A DNA stretch of 62,000 nt, from assembly GCF_000003815.2 (NCBI RefSeq), contig NC_049991.1, positions 10,499,024 through 10,561,023 of the forward strand, read 5' to 3'. Within the stretch, counting starts at the first letter, position 1. Each line of letters begins with the position of its first letter. This DNA is from Branchiostoma floridae. Taxonomy: Eukaryota; Chordata; Leptocardii; Amphioxiformes; Branchiostomatidae. Below the pieces are notes generated by a model. The model worked only from the letters and a program-made list of their open reading frames with translations. It was not told where the DNA came from and did not search any database. Positions 11,701 to 22,603 of this stretch are shown here, piece by piece. The position numbers and the translations under genes are program-made.

Positions 11701-14700
11701 GTAGCATTGCCGACAAATAGAACAGACTCTGCTTCACACGCAGACGCTGTTAGATGTTGGACTGTAGTCTGGGAAGGGGGACTGATGATCTCCACACCAG
11801 CTCGTGACTGGTAGCACCCGTCAATATCTATATTCTGTAGGGTTATGGCGCTGTCGATACTGTCAATCGACAGAGCTGACGATCTCCTGTTGTGCAGCTG
11901 ACCAATGTCTTTGAACAGAATGTGTTCGACTTTGGTCTTGTCTTGACCGTGGGATGTTACTCCTCCCCATCCAGGGGTACGTTCACAGGTAAGACGGGCT
12001 TGGTAACTGCACCTGAAGTTGTCTGATGCCACATCGTAAAAGTTACATTGTTGGAAAGAATCCTCCCCTCCGTCACATCTTACCGCTACCTTTGGTAGTG
12101 GACCAAAGGAGGTTCCACTGACGTCTCGTGGGGGCCCCAGACCAAGCTGTCGACAGGTTAGCACTTGCTTCTCATGATCATGATCCCAATCATCTCTATA
12201 TTCGTAGCATACAGATTTCCAGGTTCCAGCATGGAAAACCTCTAAACGGTCATTAACTGACAGTCGCAGATAGTTAATCTTAGATGCTAGGTTGTCATTA
12301 GTTTGTGCACCCAGGATAACAGGTTCTGTATCTGACCCAACCATGTTGGTGCGTCCATAATTGAGAATACCGGCTCCTGGTGCTGCCTTCACTTCCACTC
12401 CGGGATCCAGAGTGAGAGTGGCGCCGGGGAGAATGGTCAGATCACTCTTCAACAGTACAGGGCTGCTTCCTTTTGAGATGTGTAGGTCGTTCTTCAATAA
12501 ACCGCCGAAAGAGTCGGCTGACGGAGAATAATCCGTCGTGGAAACAGGATTTCCGTCTGAAGAGTCCAACAACGGCGAGTACGTGACTTGCGCTCCGCTG
12601 TTCCAGTCGTGGTAGTCAAATATCTTCTCCCGTATGACTTCTTCATCGTCCGTGCCCCACCAGTTGTGAGTGGCGTCTATGGTGGGTCCGTTCCAGGAGT
12701 CTGTCCGAACGGTGCTGCAGAGGTCCAAACGGGACGCGTCCTGCTGGAAGGAATTGTGAGTGACGCTGATGGGCCTCCATTCTCCTGAGAACTCCAGCGT
12801 GCAGTAGTCACGGAGCGGGTCGGATCTGTAGAGGTACGGTGGGTCGTAGTCGTTATCAGTGAAGATATTTTCCGTGAACGTTTGTTGGATGTCATCAACA
12901 TTCGCGGTCTCCTGATTGAAGAGACCCAAACGCTTGCAGGAATTCTGCTGAAATGTGTTGGAACTACAGCTAACATTCGTTTCCTGTCCAGTGAGAGATA
13001 TCGATAATACACTGTTAGGCCCACATGTGTTCTCTTGGAAGATATTGTTCCTCACTTTGACATCGGACCAGCTTCCTGAAATGCTAACAACATCATCGCC
13101 ATTGGTCTTGAAATCGTTGTTGTCCAGGAGAACACGCGGATAACATGTCGCGGTCGACCCTTGTACACTGATGTCCATGGCTCCTTCCGGATTCGCGTTA
13201 ACTTCGCTGCCTGTAACATTGAAGATGGTTTGGTGGTCGCGGCAGTTGTATGATGAGTAGGTGATTGAAACCGTCACTCCTCGGCGAAGGTTCTCTGATA
13301 GACTAGACTGGTCGATAGAAATGCTCTTCTCAGTTTGAGGCAGGGTCTGTGCTTCGTCTTGTATCCACATGCCGTCCAGTCCATTTGAGTTCAGGGTACA
13401 GCTCTGAATCAGTAGTGTTTGACTGTTGATGGAGTCTAAGCCAAAGTGAGTGTTGGAACTGAAGTTACTGCCTGATACTTCGACATCACCTCCGACTGTA
13501 TCAAGGAGAAGACCTGTTCCAAAGTTCTCAGTGAAAGCAGAATCAGTAAACGTAATCTTGTGTCCAGCACTGCCGCGGATGACCTGAGCGCCGTATGGGA
13601 AGTTCTTAGAGACCCTGGTGTTTTGTATGTTGACATCTGCAGCTTGGTCTTCTATGATGATGCCTGGGCCTTGGTTTTCCTCTATGCTGCAGCCCGCAAT
13701 GTTGACCTCTGTGGCTGTCCCCTGAACCTTGACCCCTGCACCTGCACTGTACTTGACGTTAACATCTCTCAGCACGGGTGGATATGTTTCTATGTTGATG
13801 GCCGCTGTTGTTCCTGTTCCATCGTCTCGTCCCGCATGGAGAACGTCAACATGTTCGAGTCTGGAGACCTTCCCAGCCGAGGACGGCACCAGCCGGATTC
13901 CGTTCCAATAGGTGGAGTTGACCCGACTGATTCCCTCACATACCACCCCAAGGTCTCGCCGACCCCCTAATATAAACGTTTGGTGGTGACACTTCGTAAG
14001 AGAATGAGGCAACAAGGAAGGAGGCTCATTGGCCATTACAAATGAAGTTTGTGGACACCAAGCATTTGAATGCTGTTTGTTGATTTATAAACATGTGGGC
14101 ACCAGTCTCGTTAGTTTACTCTTTCTTCCATAGGTGCTCACACTAAGGGCCGTATAGAAAATACTTTAGTCAAACTAGCTTGTCGAGGGCATGTATGATC
14201 AAATGTTGTCAGAAATAGGCTCTTTTAATTCACCAGGTCCTCTTCCCACAAAGAACCACAATACTTTTTATGTATTGTTTTAAACCCACAAACATGTCCC
14301 AAACGTTTAATGATTTCTTTCTTCACCACAGAGAATAATCGTCATTTCATAACCCTTTCAGTTCCTTCGTTTCCAAACAACAAGTAAACAACCGGAATCA
14401 CTTTTCGAACCAGCCAACGCCTTTTAACAACATAACATTAATCCACATCGCAGTCACAAAGTGAATAAATCAAATAAAGAACAATCCCAATTTACCCGCA
14501 AATGTACGAACACTGCGTCCATAATGATTGTCTACTGGACTACTTAAAAACTTTGAAATGTTTTGTTTGGTCGTTTGTTACAGAGAGACTAAACATAGAT
14601 AAGATCGTCCCACAGAACCTAACACTTCCCCCCAAACAAGACGCCAACTAATCCATTTCCATAGTAGATTAAATATTTTGACCAACACCGAGATCAAATG

Positions 14701-17700
14701 ACACATATTAGGTCAATTTTGACAGTCACAATGATTTATGACTGATATCGCAAAGAATACACAGCCAATGACATACCTATGCTCACACCTGAACATTTCA
14801 GTCAAACTAGCCTGTTGAGGGCATACATAATCCAATGTTGTCGGCAACTGGTTTTCTTAATCAACTAAGCCTTGTTTCTAACAATACGTCACAATACACT
14901 GTTTCAATCACTTCTTTCTTTACCAAATTCTGGTCACAGACAGAATTTTGTCGTAACCCTTTTAGTTCTTCCGTTTCCAAACAACGGGTAAACAACCAGA
15001 ACCACTTTTCAAACCAACTAACGCCTTTTGATAAAATACCTCCATCGCAATCACAAAGTGACCAAAGCCAATCAGCAAGAATATCCCAAGATAGCTGCAA
15101 ATCTAACATTGCCTCCATGATGATTGACATAGACACACATACCATTACAAGCAAGTACTAACTTTTGTTTTGCTTAGTTGTTTGCCACAGAGGGACTAAA
15201 TGAAGATAAGGTGGTCACGCCGAACCTAACGCTTCATCAAAACATTTTGCCAACTAATCTATTTTAATAGTAATTAAAATATTTCGAACACAGCTCGGGA
15301 ATAATTGACGCATTTATCAGGTCGTGACCACACACATGTCTGCTTGGTCGCTTGCAGTTGCCACAGAGGGACTAAATTAAGATAAGACCGTCACGCCGAA
15401 CCTAACACTTCCCCCCAAACAAGTTGCTAGCTAATCTGACTTGTTTCCATAGTAGATGAAACATTGCGACCACAAGCAAGCGCTACTTGTAAACTTTGAC
15501 ATGCTTTGCCTAGTCGTTTGTTACGCAATCAAGATAACATCGTCACAAAACTGTATATAACAAGCTGCTAGCTAATCTATTTCGAATAGTAGATGAAATG
15601 ATTCAACCACAGCTCGGGATCAATTGACGCATATCAGATACAGTCGTGACCAGTTTTGACAGTCACAATGCGCCAAATAGCAGTTACCCATGGCAAGCAA
15701 CTGGACATTTATAAATCATGTCCCAGAGAAAGCACAACATGTTAACAAGATATTCCGAAGTTTTTATCTCGAGGTTAATCCATTAAAAGCAATAAGCGTG
15801 TTGACCGAAGACAAAATTTAACATTTGATTATCAAACAAGGCCTTAATGGCATTAAGATTATTTAGTATCTTCTCTAACTAGAAATGTGGCGATTGACTT
15901 CGTTTGTAGTAGGACGAAAAGTCATGATAAAGATAACATCAGGAAAAAGAAAATGTATCCTTATTATCGTTAAAATTCTACGACACTACGACAGGGTGCT
16001 TCAATTTCAACCACTTGACGCGTACACGCGCACTAAAACTGTTTACTAAATAGTACTTTGGACTCCTATATCTATGTACACCTTTATCTAACTTACATAG
16101 GTCACAATGTTGACAATCCAATCGTTTACTTAGAAGAATTAGGACACTTTCACATTAATTATGCAAATTAGGGACTTATTTGTATGATTGGTAATCTGCT
16201 AATCTTCCACCTGCCATGTATTTGAGTCCTATAATGGAAAACACCGTAAATATAAATTTACCTCAATAAGTATGCAAATTAGGTCCAAATTTGCATAATT
16301 CGCACTTCATTATGTACATCTCTGCCAATGATACCTGCATACTAAATATCATTGAAATCTACCGTCCCTATGTTCCGTTATGCTCCTTGGAAGATTTTGA
16401 CAAAAACACCCCTGCAGTTCCAGAGCAAGCTGTAAGGAGGCCCAAACATACATCACTTCTTTCTTACGTCAAAAGCTATCTGCCACAAAAAAACAAGACA
16501 ATAGCATGTCCAGATCAAAAGATACAAAAAATGGAAATTCTGCTGAAGTACCAAGGTCACATAACGTTACCAGGGAACCCAAAAGCGACCTTGACTTGTC
16601 TTCCGAACATCTGCCCACATACCAAATATCATCATATTTCATCAAAAAGTTCTTGGGCTATGCTGACCACAAATATCCGGACACACAAACAGACACACCA
16701 AAAGCTATCCTCCATTTTTCATGGAGGTAATAAGACGGATCGTTATCAACATTACAATTCTACGACACTACAGCAGGGTGATACAATTTCAAACACTTGA
16801 CACGTACAAGTGCACTAAGATTGTTGACTAACCAGTACTTTGGACTCCTAAATCTGCATTCCTAACAGGTTTACAAGCAAATATACATTCCTATCGATGA
16901 ATTATGAAGCAGGTGCTCACCACAGTCCGGAGCTGTTCCCATTTGTCTGTAGGTACACCCGTACAGATTTTCCTCGTTCCCAAAGCAGGAGAGGTCGCTC
17001 ATGGTCACCCTGCCCTTGCCGTTCCTGTACTGACTGTCCTCTCTTCCCGTGGTGAACCCCAGATGTCGGCATGCTACCTGGCAGGAAGTGGTAGAAAAAT
17101 AAGACTAGTTTAGTCAATCTCGATTATAAATTCGATCCTTTCACCGAGCACCAGGTCACGGCACGATTTTCTCAATACTGGATGGCATTTGAACAAAAGC
17201 TATTGATAGCCAGAGAATTGGCCATGTGAAACTATGCACCGTTGCTGTGAAGCACAGGCAATGCAGTGGGCATTTTATGGTCGATTCTCGGGTCGACAAC
17301 GGGCATACGTGAGGTACTGCAGCACCCAAAATGGCGAATTTTCAGGAGTGATACCACACGTAGTCAACATCGTGTCTGAAATACCCAGTTTCCCAAACAG
17401 TTCTCTGGGATATATTCTAGGAGTTACATGGAGATAATTATAAGTGCATTTTGCCAAAACTCAAATATTCCATGGTAGATTAATATTGAAATGTGTTTAT
17501 CTTTTGAATGTCATATTTCCAACGGGCTTTTGTCATTGCGGTGCGACAAACCATGGCATATTGACCGTCTAAATACCAGAAATAAATGTTAACAATGATT
17601 TGTCTGTCCAGAAAGAGATAGTCATCTTCGTTTGAAAAATGAACGACCAAAAAGGAAATGTTGACGGTGTGGGGATGGATACGATACAGATTGCAAAGAT

Positions 17701-18103
17701 TGTTTTTTAACAGTATCGTCTTTCCCAATTAAAAAGTTACCTTTGCTTCAGAGTCCCTCCAGCTTGTATCATGACAAACAGTTCCCCACTGTCCGTCATG
17801 GCGGATCTCCAGACGCCCCTCGTTCATTGTCGGCCCCACCAGCCGTACATTCGGGTCCCGAGTGATGTTTCGGATGGGGTCGTCTGGCGGGTTTTCCTTC
17901 CGATCGAAAACGATGCGTTTGTCGGCCGTACCGACCGCGTGAAGTTGTCCAACGACAGTCATGCCGACCCCCTCGTCGAACAGGATTTCAACACCAGCCT
18001 CTATAGTTAGCGTCGCCTCTTCCCCCACAATGATCTCATGGGTGGCTATGTACGGGCTTCCAGATAGAGGAAAGGTATGGTTGCGGTAGTAAGATCCCCC
18101 AAC
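4279..18103 (-). CDS. bark: Bark beetle/Anakonda-type protein, 14 exons seen (5' and 3' ends incomplete)
   Basis: Exons in gene order: 17741-18103, 16921-17077, 8945-13966, 7976-8779, 7744-7844, 7405-7527, 7170-7281, 6763-6941, 6287-6490, 5948-6049, 5444-5726, 5140-5337, 4662-4872, 4279-4447. They join in one frame to 2,676 residues. Order of parts: cap plus SRCR 1, beta-helix repeats ending in NWWG, cap plus SRCR 2, beta-helix, NWWG, cap plus SRCR 3, beta-helix with a possible CUB-like stretch, NWWG, C-type-lectin-like domain, two EGF modules, PSI-like cysteine-rich segments, then a further ectodomain. This matches Drosophila Bark beetle (Anakonda), a large type I membrane protein with a tripartite ectodomain needed to assemble tricellular septate junctions. 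The signal peptide is missing (assembly gap at 18108-18207) and no transmembrane segment was found. All borders are GT-AG except one probable GC-AG. Family call is strong; exact ends are not. Confidence 0.82.
5948..6941 (-). CDS. bark: Three exons: two EGF modules and PSI-like cysteine-rich segments
   Basis: Exon 6763-6941 holds two six-cysteine EGF-like modules (CPNDCSHNGAC...CYCDRGWSGSDC, then DDCGEFGVC...CRCRNGW); the last cysteine of the second falls in the next exon. Exon 6287-6490 carries a PSI/plexin-repeat pattern (TCKSCVQSVGCGWC). Exon 5948-6049 carries a second, shorter one (SCLRCQDVEGC). No calcium-binding EGF consensus is evident. Phases are 1, 0 and 0 at successive borders and all junctions keep frame. 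Confidence 0.78.
7170..7844 (-). CDS. bark: Three exons encoding a C-type-lectin-like domain
   Basis: Exons 7744-7844, 7405-7527 and 7170-7281 form one domain with the C-type lectin layout: an early Cys, a YCYLYKG strand, AWDSCK, an FWMDQE strand, then C-RVY and a final CDSRYPFFCKLP. I see neither an EPN/QPD sugar-specifying triplet nor a WND calcium motif, so calcium-dependent sugar binding is unlikely and the fold probably serves protein contact. A C-type-lectin-like domain in this position is also a feature of the Drosophila protein, as I recall it. Confidence 0.78.
7976..8779 (-). CDS. bark: Bark-type gene exon: end of module 3 beta-helix with third NWWG motif
   Basis: This 804-base exon continues the third beta-helix (267 codons between split codons). 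Asn-rich rungs such as SNN, ISRNIL and NNYLFDN recur, typical of the turns of parallel beta-helices. The third NWWG motif is at 8082-8093, followed by an I-x-x-x-I-x-D pattern and a proline-rich exit like those closing modules 1 and 2. The acceptor is TTTTCCAG and the donor AAAAGG|GTAAC. The many N-x-S/T sites fit a glycosylated extracellular protein. Confidence 0.82.
8945..13966 (-). CDS. bark: Giant 5,022-bp exon: module 1 beta-helix, module 2, and most of module 3
   Basis: It opens with the last SRCR 1 strand, then a long parallel beta-helix of PbH1-type rungs up to the first NWWG (12654-12665). Next come the second cap (about 12340-12490, with DLTILPG and TLDPGVEV), SRCR 2 (about 11979-12270), a second beta-helix holding a four-copy rung array, and the second NWWG (10392-10403). 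Then come the third cap (about 10075-10210, with DLTILPN and TIDPGVEV), SRCR 3 (about 9698-10000) and the start of the third beta-helix. The last roughly 130 codons look CUB-like (weak). The acceptor is TATATTAG and the donor TTGTCAG|GTGAAA. The start is set by phase with the exon before it; the Met at 14036 is intronic. Confidence 0.85.
9698..10000 (-). other. SRCR domain 3 of the bark-type protein
   Basis: Pattern GKVEVFFEGRWCKVC, then ILCRELGYG, an IDCRGDEEKLVHC-type segment and a closing FVRC. It sits between the third cap segment and a WGG motif at the start of the third beta-helix, repeating the order seen in modules 1 and 2. An extra cysteine in the GRWCKVC stretch departs from the usual single cysteine there. 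Confidence 0.8.
11157..11432 (-). repeat. Four tandem 69-bp units encoding 23-residue beta-helix rungs
   Basis: Four consecutive units of exactly 23 codons share the framework N-x-G-x-x-S-x-G-V-x-(I/M)-S-x-x-(T/S)-G-N-x-x-I-x-x-V. The middle units are clearly alike at DNA level too (recurring GCTAATC and CATTTCC blocks on the plus strand). The fourth unit is most diverged. Rungs before and after are irregular in length and sequence, so this block looks like a more recent tandem expansion within the second beta-helix. Confidence 0.8.
11979..12270 (-). other. SRCR domain 2 of the bark-type protein
   Basis: Scavenger-receptor cysteine-rich pattern: LEVFHAGTWKSVC, then LTCRQLGLG, a VRCDGGEDSFQQC-type segment and a final LTC. 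It follows the second cap segment directly and is followed by a WGGV motif and beta-helix rungs, as in modules 1 and 3. SRCR domains are extracellular and usually mediate protein binding. Confidence 0.85.
14165..15670. repeat. Diverged tandem repeats inside a bark-type intron
   Basis: Within the intron 13967-16920 a long unit starting near 14165 recurs near 14803. Both contain GTCAAACTAGC...GAGGGCAT, then CGTTTCCAAACAAC and CTAACGCCTTTT/CCAACGCCTTTT blocks, then CATGATGATTG/CATAATGATTG. A shorter sub-unit is seen four times, starting near 14560, 15165, 15339 and 15505; it has CACAGAGGGACTAAA, the CACGCCGAACCTAACACTTCCCCCC block (in part) and a TAGTAGATGAAA-like end. Identity is clearly partial, so these are old duplications. 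No coding capacity is convincing. Confidence 0.7.
15965..16855. repeat. Pair of about 110-bp direct repeats flanking a 660-bp segment
   Basis: The segment at about 15965-16075 (AATTCTACGACACTAC...TTGGACTCCTA) recurs at about 16750-16855 with scattered differences. Between them lies AT-rich DNA with an open but unrecognisable plus-strand frame (16291-16800) and a stretch near 16610-16710 that resembles the repeat beside the microsatellite at 22500. Two direct repeats around an internal segment could be a solo retroelement-like unit or a simple duplication. No polymerase or integrase sequence is present. Confidence 0.55.
16921..18103 (-). CDS. bark: Bark-type gene, first two visible exons: module 1 cap and SRCR domain 1
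   Basis: The exon at 17741-18103 (121 codons, phase 0) encodes the cap segment with an SPYI..., TLTIEAGVEI and VVGQLHAVGT pattern, then the start of an SRCR domain (GQWGTVCHD). The exon at 16921-17077 continues the SRCR with ACRHLGF, a cysteine-rich C-G-x-E-x-x-L-x-x-C stretch and DCG. The domain closes as RRDLGVVC at the start of the giant exon. The acceptor of the first exon (TCAG) abuts the N gap by four bases, so any signal-peptide exon lies in the gap or further right. Confidence 0.82.
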
Positions 18104-18107
18104 CTGA

Positions 18108-18207
18108 NNNNNNNNNNNNNNNNNNNNNNNNNNNNNNNNNNNNNNNNNNNNNNNNNNNNNNNNNNNNNNNNNNNNNNNNNNNNNNNNNNNNNNNNNNNNN
18201 NNNNNNN
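18108..18207. other. Assembly gap of 100 N
   Basis: Exactly 100 N, the usual placeholder for a gap of unknown length. It begins four bases upstream (gene sense) of the first visible bark-type exon, so it may hide the signal-peptide exon or more. Apparent ORFs spanning it are artefacts. Confidence 0.99.
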
Positions 18208-20466
18208 TAAATAAAAGACATTGACTGTGCACTTCATAGTAATACATATATGTGTAAATATATTGTTTTGATCTCTGGCACTGTACAACAAACACAGTGT
18301 AATATGTGCATAGTTATGTTGCATTTGGTGTTTGCACCAAAAAGGCGTCATCACAAATGCCCACCTGTGCTCGGGCGGTGATAAGCTTGGAAAGTAGGGC
18401 ACATTGTCAACAAGTGATTTGAAAATAGTTATATGAAATATAGCGTTAACAAAGGTAACGTTACAAGCAAAACACTTTTGTTTAACTGTCGCATCATTAG
18501 CACGTTTGATGCCGGCATGGTAATCAGCCAACGGGCAGTGGCAGAATACATTGCTGATACATTGTACAACTTTTAAGTTGTTATCAGTAAGGGATTCTAG
18601 TCGAAGTCAAAAGTTATCTTTGATATTTGTGTGCAATGTATGTTTTGAAAGTTCACGACAGACGTGGCAACGAATTTGAGGAATTGTAATAAACAGAACC
18701 TCAAAATTTGAATCTATCAATGACATATTCATGACCATTCCTAATTCCTTTGTTTCATCATCTTAAGTAACAAACACTCGTGTTAAATACAAACACAGAG
18801 AAACATGTCAAAAGTAGGCAGCTTTATTTTCAAAGTAAAGAACATGTGACTCAGAGTCAATCGACAGTTGGACGGTATAGCAAGTAATCTGTCTCATAAG
18901 TTACGAAATATGACTAAGAAACTTTCCAAATTTATACAAATTTTAAAAGTAGACAATTATAATAAATTTAGATATAAGCAATGGGTACGCATATACTCGA
19001 CATAGAATCTGATACATGTAATTAAGAATAAGTAGGAAAATATATCAATTGTGTCAAGTTTCAGAGATGTGTGCATGTCTACAACAAAGGGAGATAATTG
19101 TGACGTTAGTGTAACCGCACGTGTGATCTAACACCAATCAAACACATGTTTTAAGCTAACACAACAGAGCTTCAAATGACACAAAATGGCATTCTGTTGA
19201 ACATGACAATGGTGATGCTTTCCTTTCCTTGGCTCAACCACACATTGTCGCCCCCGTATCGAAAACGAAAAAAAACTTGATAACACATTTTACCAGCCGG
19301 ACATTCTTATTACAACCCTAATTGCATTGTTCAGAAAACTATACACCCCTATGGCAAAGTAATATGTGCTATTTTGTTTAACCAGCAGGTGAACTTACAC
19401 ATGTAAGCACAAAATAAATTACTCTAATAGGTTAGGAATATAAATTCCATGTAGATATTCAAATTTAGTGCAGAATTATGTTTTAAAATCACAACACAAG
19501 CACATCCGTGTATAAAACAAGGTAAAGTACATGCAAAGGTAAAGTACATGCAATGGACGGCAATTATCACTGCAGTTCCTTCACAAACAAATAAAACACG
19601 TCTTAATAAACTTTGAAATGCTCCATTCACGAAGGAATGTTTCCAAGTAAAATTTAGTTTATTCTGTACAGCAATCTGATAAATATGGCTTTGGAGAAAG
19701 GTATTTTGTTGTACACATTTTGTTGGAATTGGAAAACAGTTTTATTTTGACGCTTTTATCAGATTGACACAGGTTCAGCAAACACCGCAAATGGAATGCA
19801 CACCATGGACGGCTCTTTCATCATTGTAATGACATTTGAATCAACACAATTTATCTTAACGCTGATAACCCACAGGATTTCTAACTCCAAGTCTCACAGT
19901 GGCTTGTAAATAGTAATTTTGGCATAGCCATGACCAGGTCAATAGTGCAGCAGTGTGGCACTTCGCCTTTGAAATTGTCCCATATGCCCAAAGCTACCAA
20001 AATAAATTATGTTTGGCCCTAACATGAAGGAGCAGCAGTGTTTTCTGTGGCTTAGAATTATTAGTTGCTCCAATGCTGAACCACCACTTCTGACAATACA
20101 ATTCGTTCATTGTACTGTACATGTTTTGAAGATTTGTTATTGTCATATAAAACAACACAAATTACCATCTATACTTTCAAAACTACATTTTGTGAGAAAT
20201 CTATACTATGGGATATTATGGTCTATAATACTAGTGCCAATAAATCCATTCATCCGTCACACAGACCTGGTTAAAACACTTTTGACGGTCTTTGATATCT
20301 TTTTGTATCCTAACACTGTGTTTCAATCTAGCCAGTTTTAGGCATAGACTAGCAAATTTTCATCGCACATTACAATCGTCTATGTAAACAAAATGCAGCT
20401 CAGCAACAACGACATGTTCAAGAGCGTGATCTACAATGTTCAGCATGGCTGTGACGTCACGGCAGT
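18208..20466. other. Between the two genes: dynein 3' flank and bark-type 5' flank; no gene seen
   Basis: AT-rich DNA without splice-bounded coding segments that I can recognise. It should hold the dynein 3' UTR. On the gene strand, AATAAA polyadenylation signals appear as TTTATT at about 19741-19746 and 19658-19663, 0.7-0.8 kb past the stop codon; neither can be confirmed. Any first exon and promoter of the bark-type gene would also be here or in the gap. Confidence 0.5.
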
Positions 20467-22557
20467 CTAGACCATCAGCAGCAGGGCGACTCCAGCCAGG
20501 ACCCACCTGGCCGCCTTTTCCTTGGTCTTGAGGTTGAAGGTCCAGACGAACGTTGCCCCGCGCTCCTTGGTTTTGTACACCGGGCACTCGTACATGTTCC
20601 TCATGTCCTGCTTGTCCACGGGGATGGCCTTGATGAAGATGACCGGCATGGTGGGGGTCAGGTCCTTCAGGTGGGCCTCGTTGATCATGCCGGTCTGGGT
20701 GTCCCAGCGGGCGCCCTCCATGTACAGCCCGTGAACGTAAGCGCCCTCACGCGGCGGGCTGCTGAAGTCCTCCTTATTCTTCTTTGACACGTCACACTGG
20801 AGACACATGCGGTCCAGAGGCCACTCGTTCTTCCGGGCCATGCTCTGGAAACAGAACATCATGAAGATTATGTAAAGCTTATCTCTTACTACGAAAAAAG
20901 GCCAACAATAAACGTGTCCCTTCAAGTCACCCTTGCCATTCGTTCAATATTACATTTTTCTGCTAGGCAGGTACAGATATTCAGTAATCAATAGCAGAAA
21001 ATTATACCAAATATGTAGTTAACATGTAACATACCAGAACAATTTTCACAATTGTGAATTTCTGAAACAAAGGTTTTAAACGCCAGTGTTACCTGCATGA
21101 TAGCAGTGAGGAAGGACTGCGGGTTGAAGAAGCCTCCCAGCCAGACGGCACTCGGCATGACGAAGTCTGCTGTCCAGTTCTCCAGCTCCTTCACACGCAG
21201 GAGTAAGTCAGCGTACCTAGGGACCAATCAAACACGCTCGTTTAGGCCTACGTCACATTTCCAAACCGGATCCGGCCGGGCAGCTTTCAGGAACGAAAAG
21301 TGTTATGTAAAAGATACCAAACTACAAGAGACGTAACGAGAACAGTCGCGGGCATTAGTTGTGTACATTCTTACGTATACATTTCTATTTTTCGTTTCCA
21401 CAAACCTTTTTTTCGTTTCCAAAAAGCCTTTTCCTAGTGATATTAGTGTTTTGTACTGTGACTGTTGACTGAAATGTTGACAGCTATAGAAATGAATGAC
21501 AACACTCAAAACTGACAACGTAGTTGACTGAATCGTCATTTGATGAATCATCTAAGTGATAACTAAATCGGTGTACCATTGTCCCAGTCCGTAGAGCGAC
21601 GGGTAGGCCCGCTTGGTCCATGAGTCGGGGACCTGGTCCAGGAACAAGGCGTTCATGAGGTCCTCCATGTCCGAGGTGATAGTCAGCTCACCCTGGAGGA
21701 AAACAAGACAAGTATTAGATCGTTTGATTTTCATACATCGTGACCCAAAGAAAAAAGAATTTAAAAAAAGATAATAACAGTACAAATTGCGAATTGCTGA
21801 CTTTTGTTATCTACATGTCAGAACGGACCGACATACAATGGTAAAATATACATATCACCCCTTCAAAACGTTATTTGTTCATTTTTAATATTTGATGCAA
21901 AATAGGTAACCTTCATCTTTAAGTAAGTCATATATTCATTACAGCTGGTACGCCGCTATATTAACCACAATGCGACAAGTGTGAGCTACGAAGTACACGA
22001 TGCAGTTACCTTGAGACCCAGGTCGACTTCCTTGAGTGACCTCCGGATCTCGTTCGTCAGTCCGTTCATCCGTTCACACTCCTGGAACGACACGACGATG
22101 TACGGAGTCTTCTCCTCAGCCTTCGCCATGATCTCTAACATGTTGAAGCTCTCTGGGAGCTTCTCCAGAATCTCGTCCAGAAGTCCCTTTACCTGCGTGA
22201 CAGAGGATATTATAAGTTTGCTTTATACTGTAGTTGAGGAAAACCGATCGATATCTTTCGATTATCTTTCTCTTTAATCCGGTCTTTCGCGACATTATGT
22301 AATTGACACTTGACCGGGTGTCAATATATGCCATCCCTAAAGTTCAAGATGATTGCAGTGACTTTATGTTCAATCAGAACATGAGATATCAAAGACGGAA
22401 GTTCCGCTGCATACTTTAACCTTTGTTTTCCAGACCCCTGCCCAATGAACAAATATCATAAAGGTATATCCAAGGCTTCTCGAGTTATGCTATTTACAGG
22501 CAAACACACACACAAACACACAGACAGACAGACACAGAGACACACATACACACGCAG

Positions 22558-22603
<46 letters not shown>

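Noticed and set aside
13967-14036. The Met at 14036 as start of an intronless 1,737-residue protein
   Set aside because: An acceptor (TATATTAG) at 13967-13974 joins in phase with exon 16921-17077 and completes SRCR domain 1; the residues before it are intron translation.
16291-16800. Plus-strand ORF of 169 residues
   Set aside because: Lies in an intron within repeated DNA and has no recognisable domain or splice support.
18046-18531. ORFs reading through the N gap
   Set aside because: Translation across N is meaningless and the frames outside the gap differ from the exon.
19424-19630. Minus-strand ORF with a hydrophobic start, as a signal-peptide exon of the bark-type gene
   Set aside because: The available donor (CAT|GTACTT) leaves phase 1, while the first visible exon needs phase 0; the area also has a short tandem repeat.
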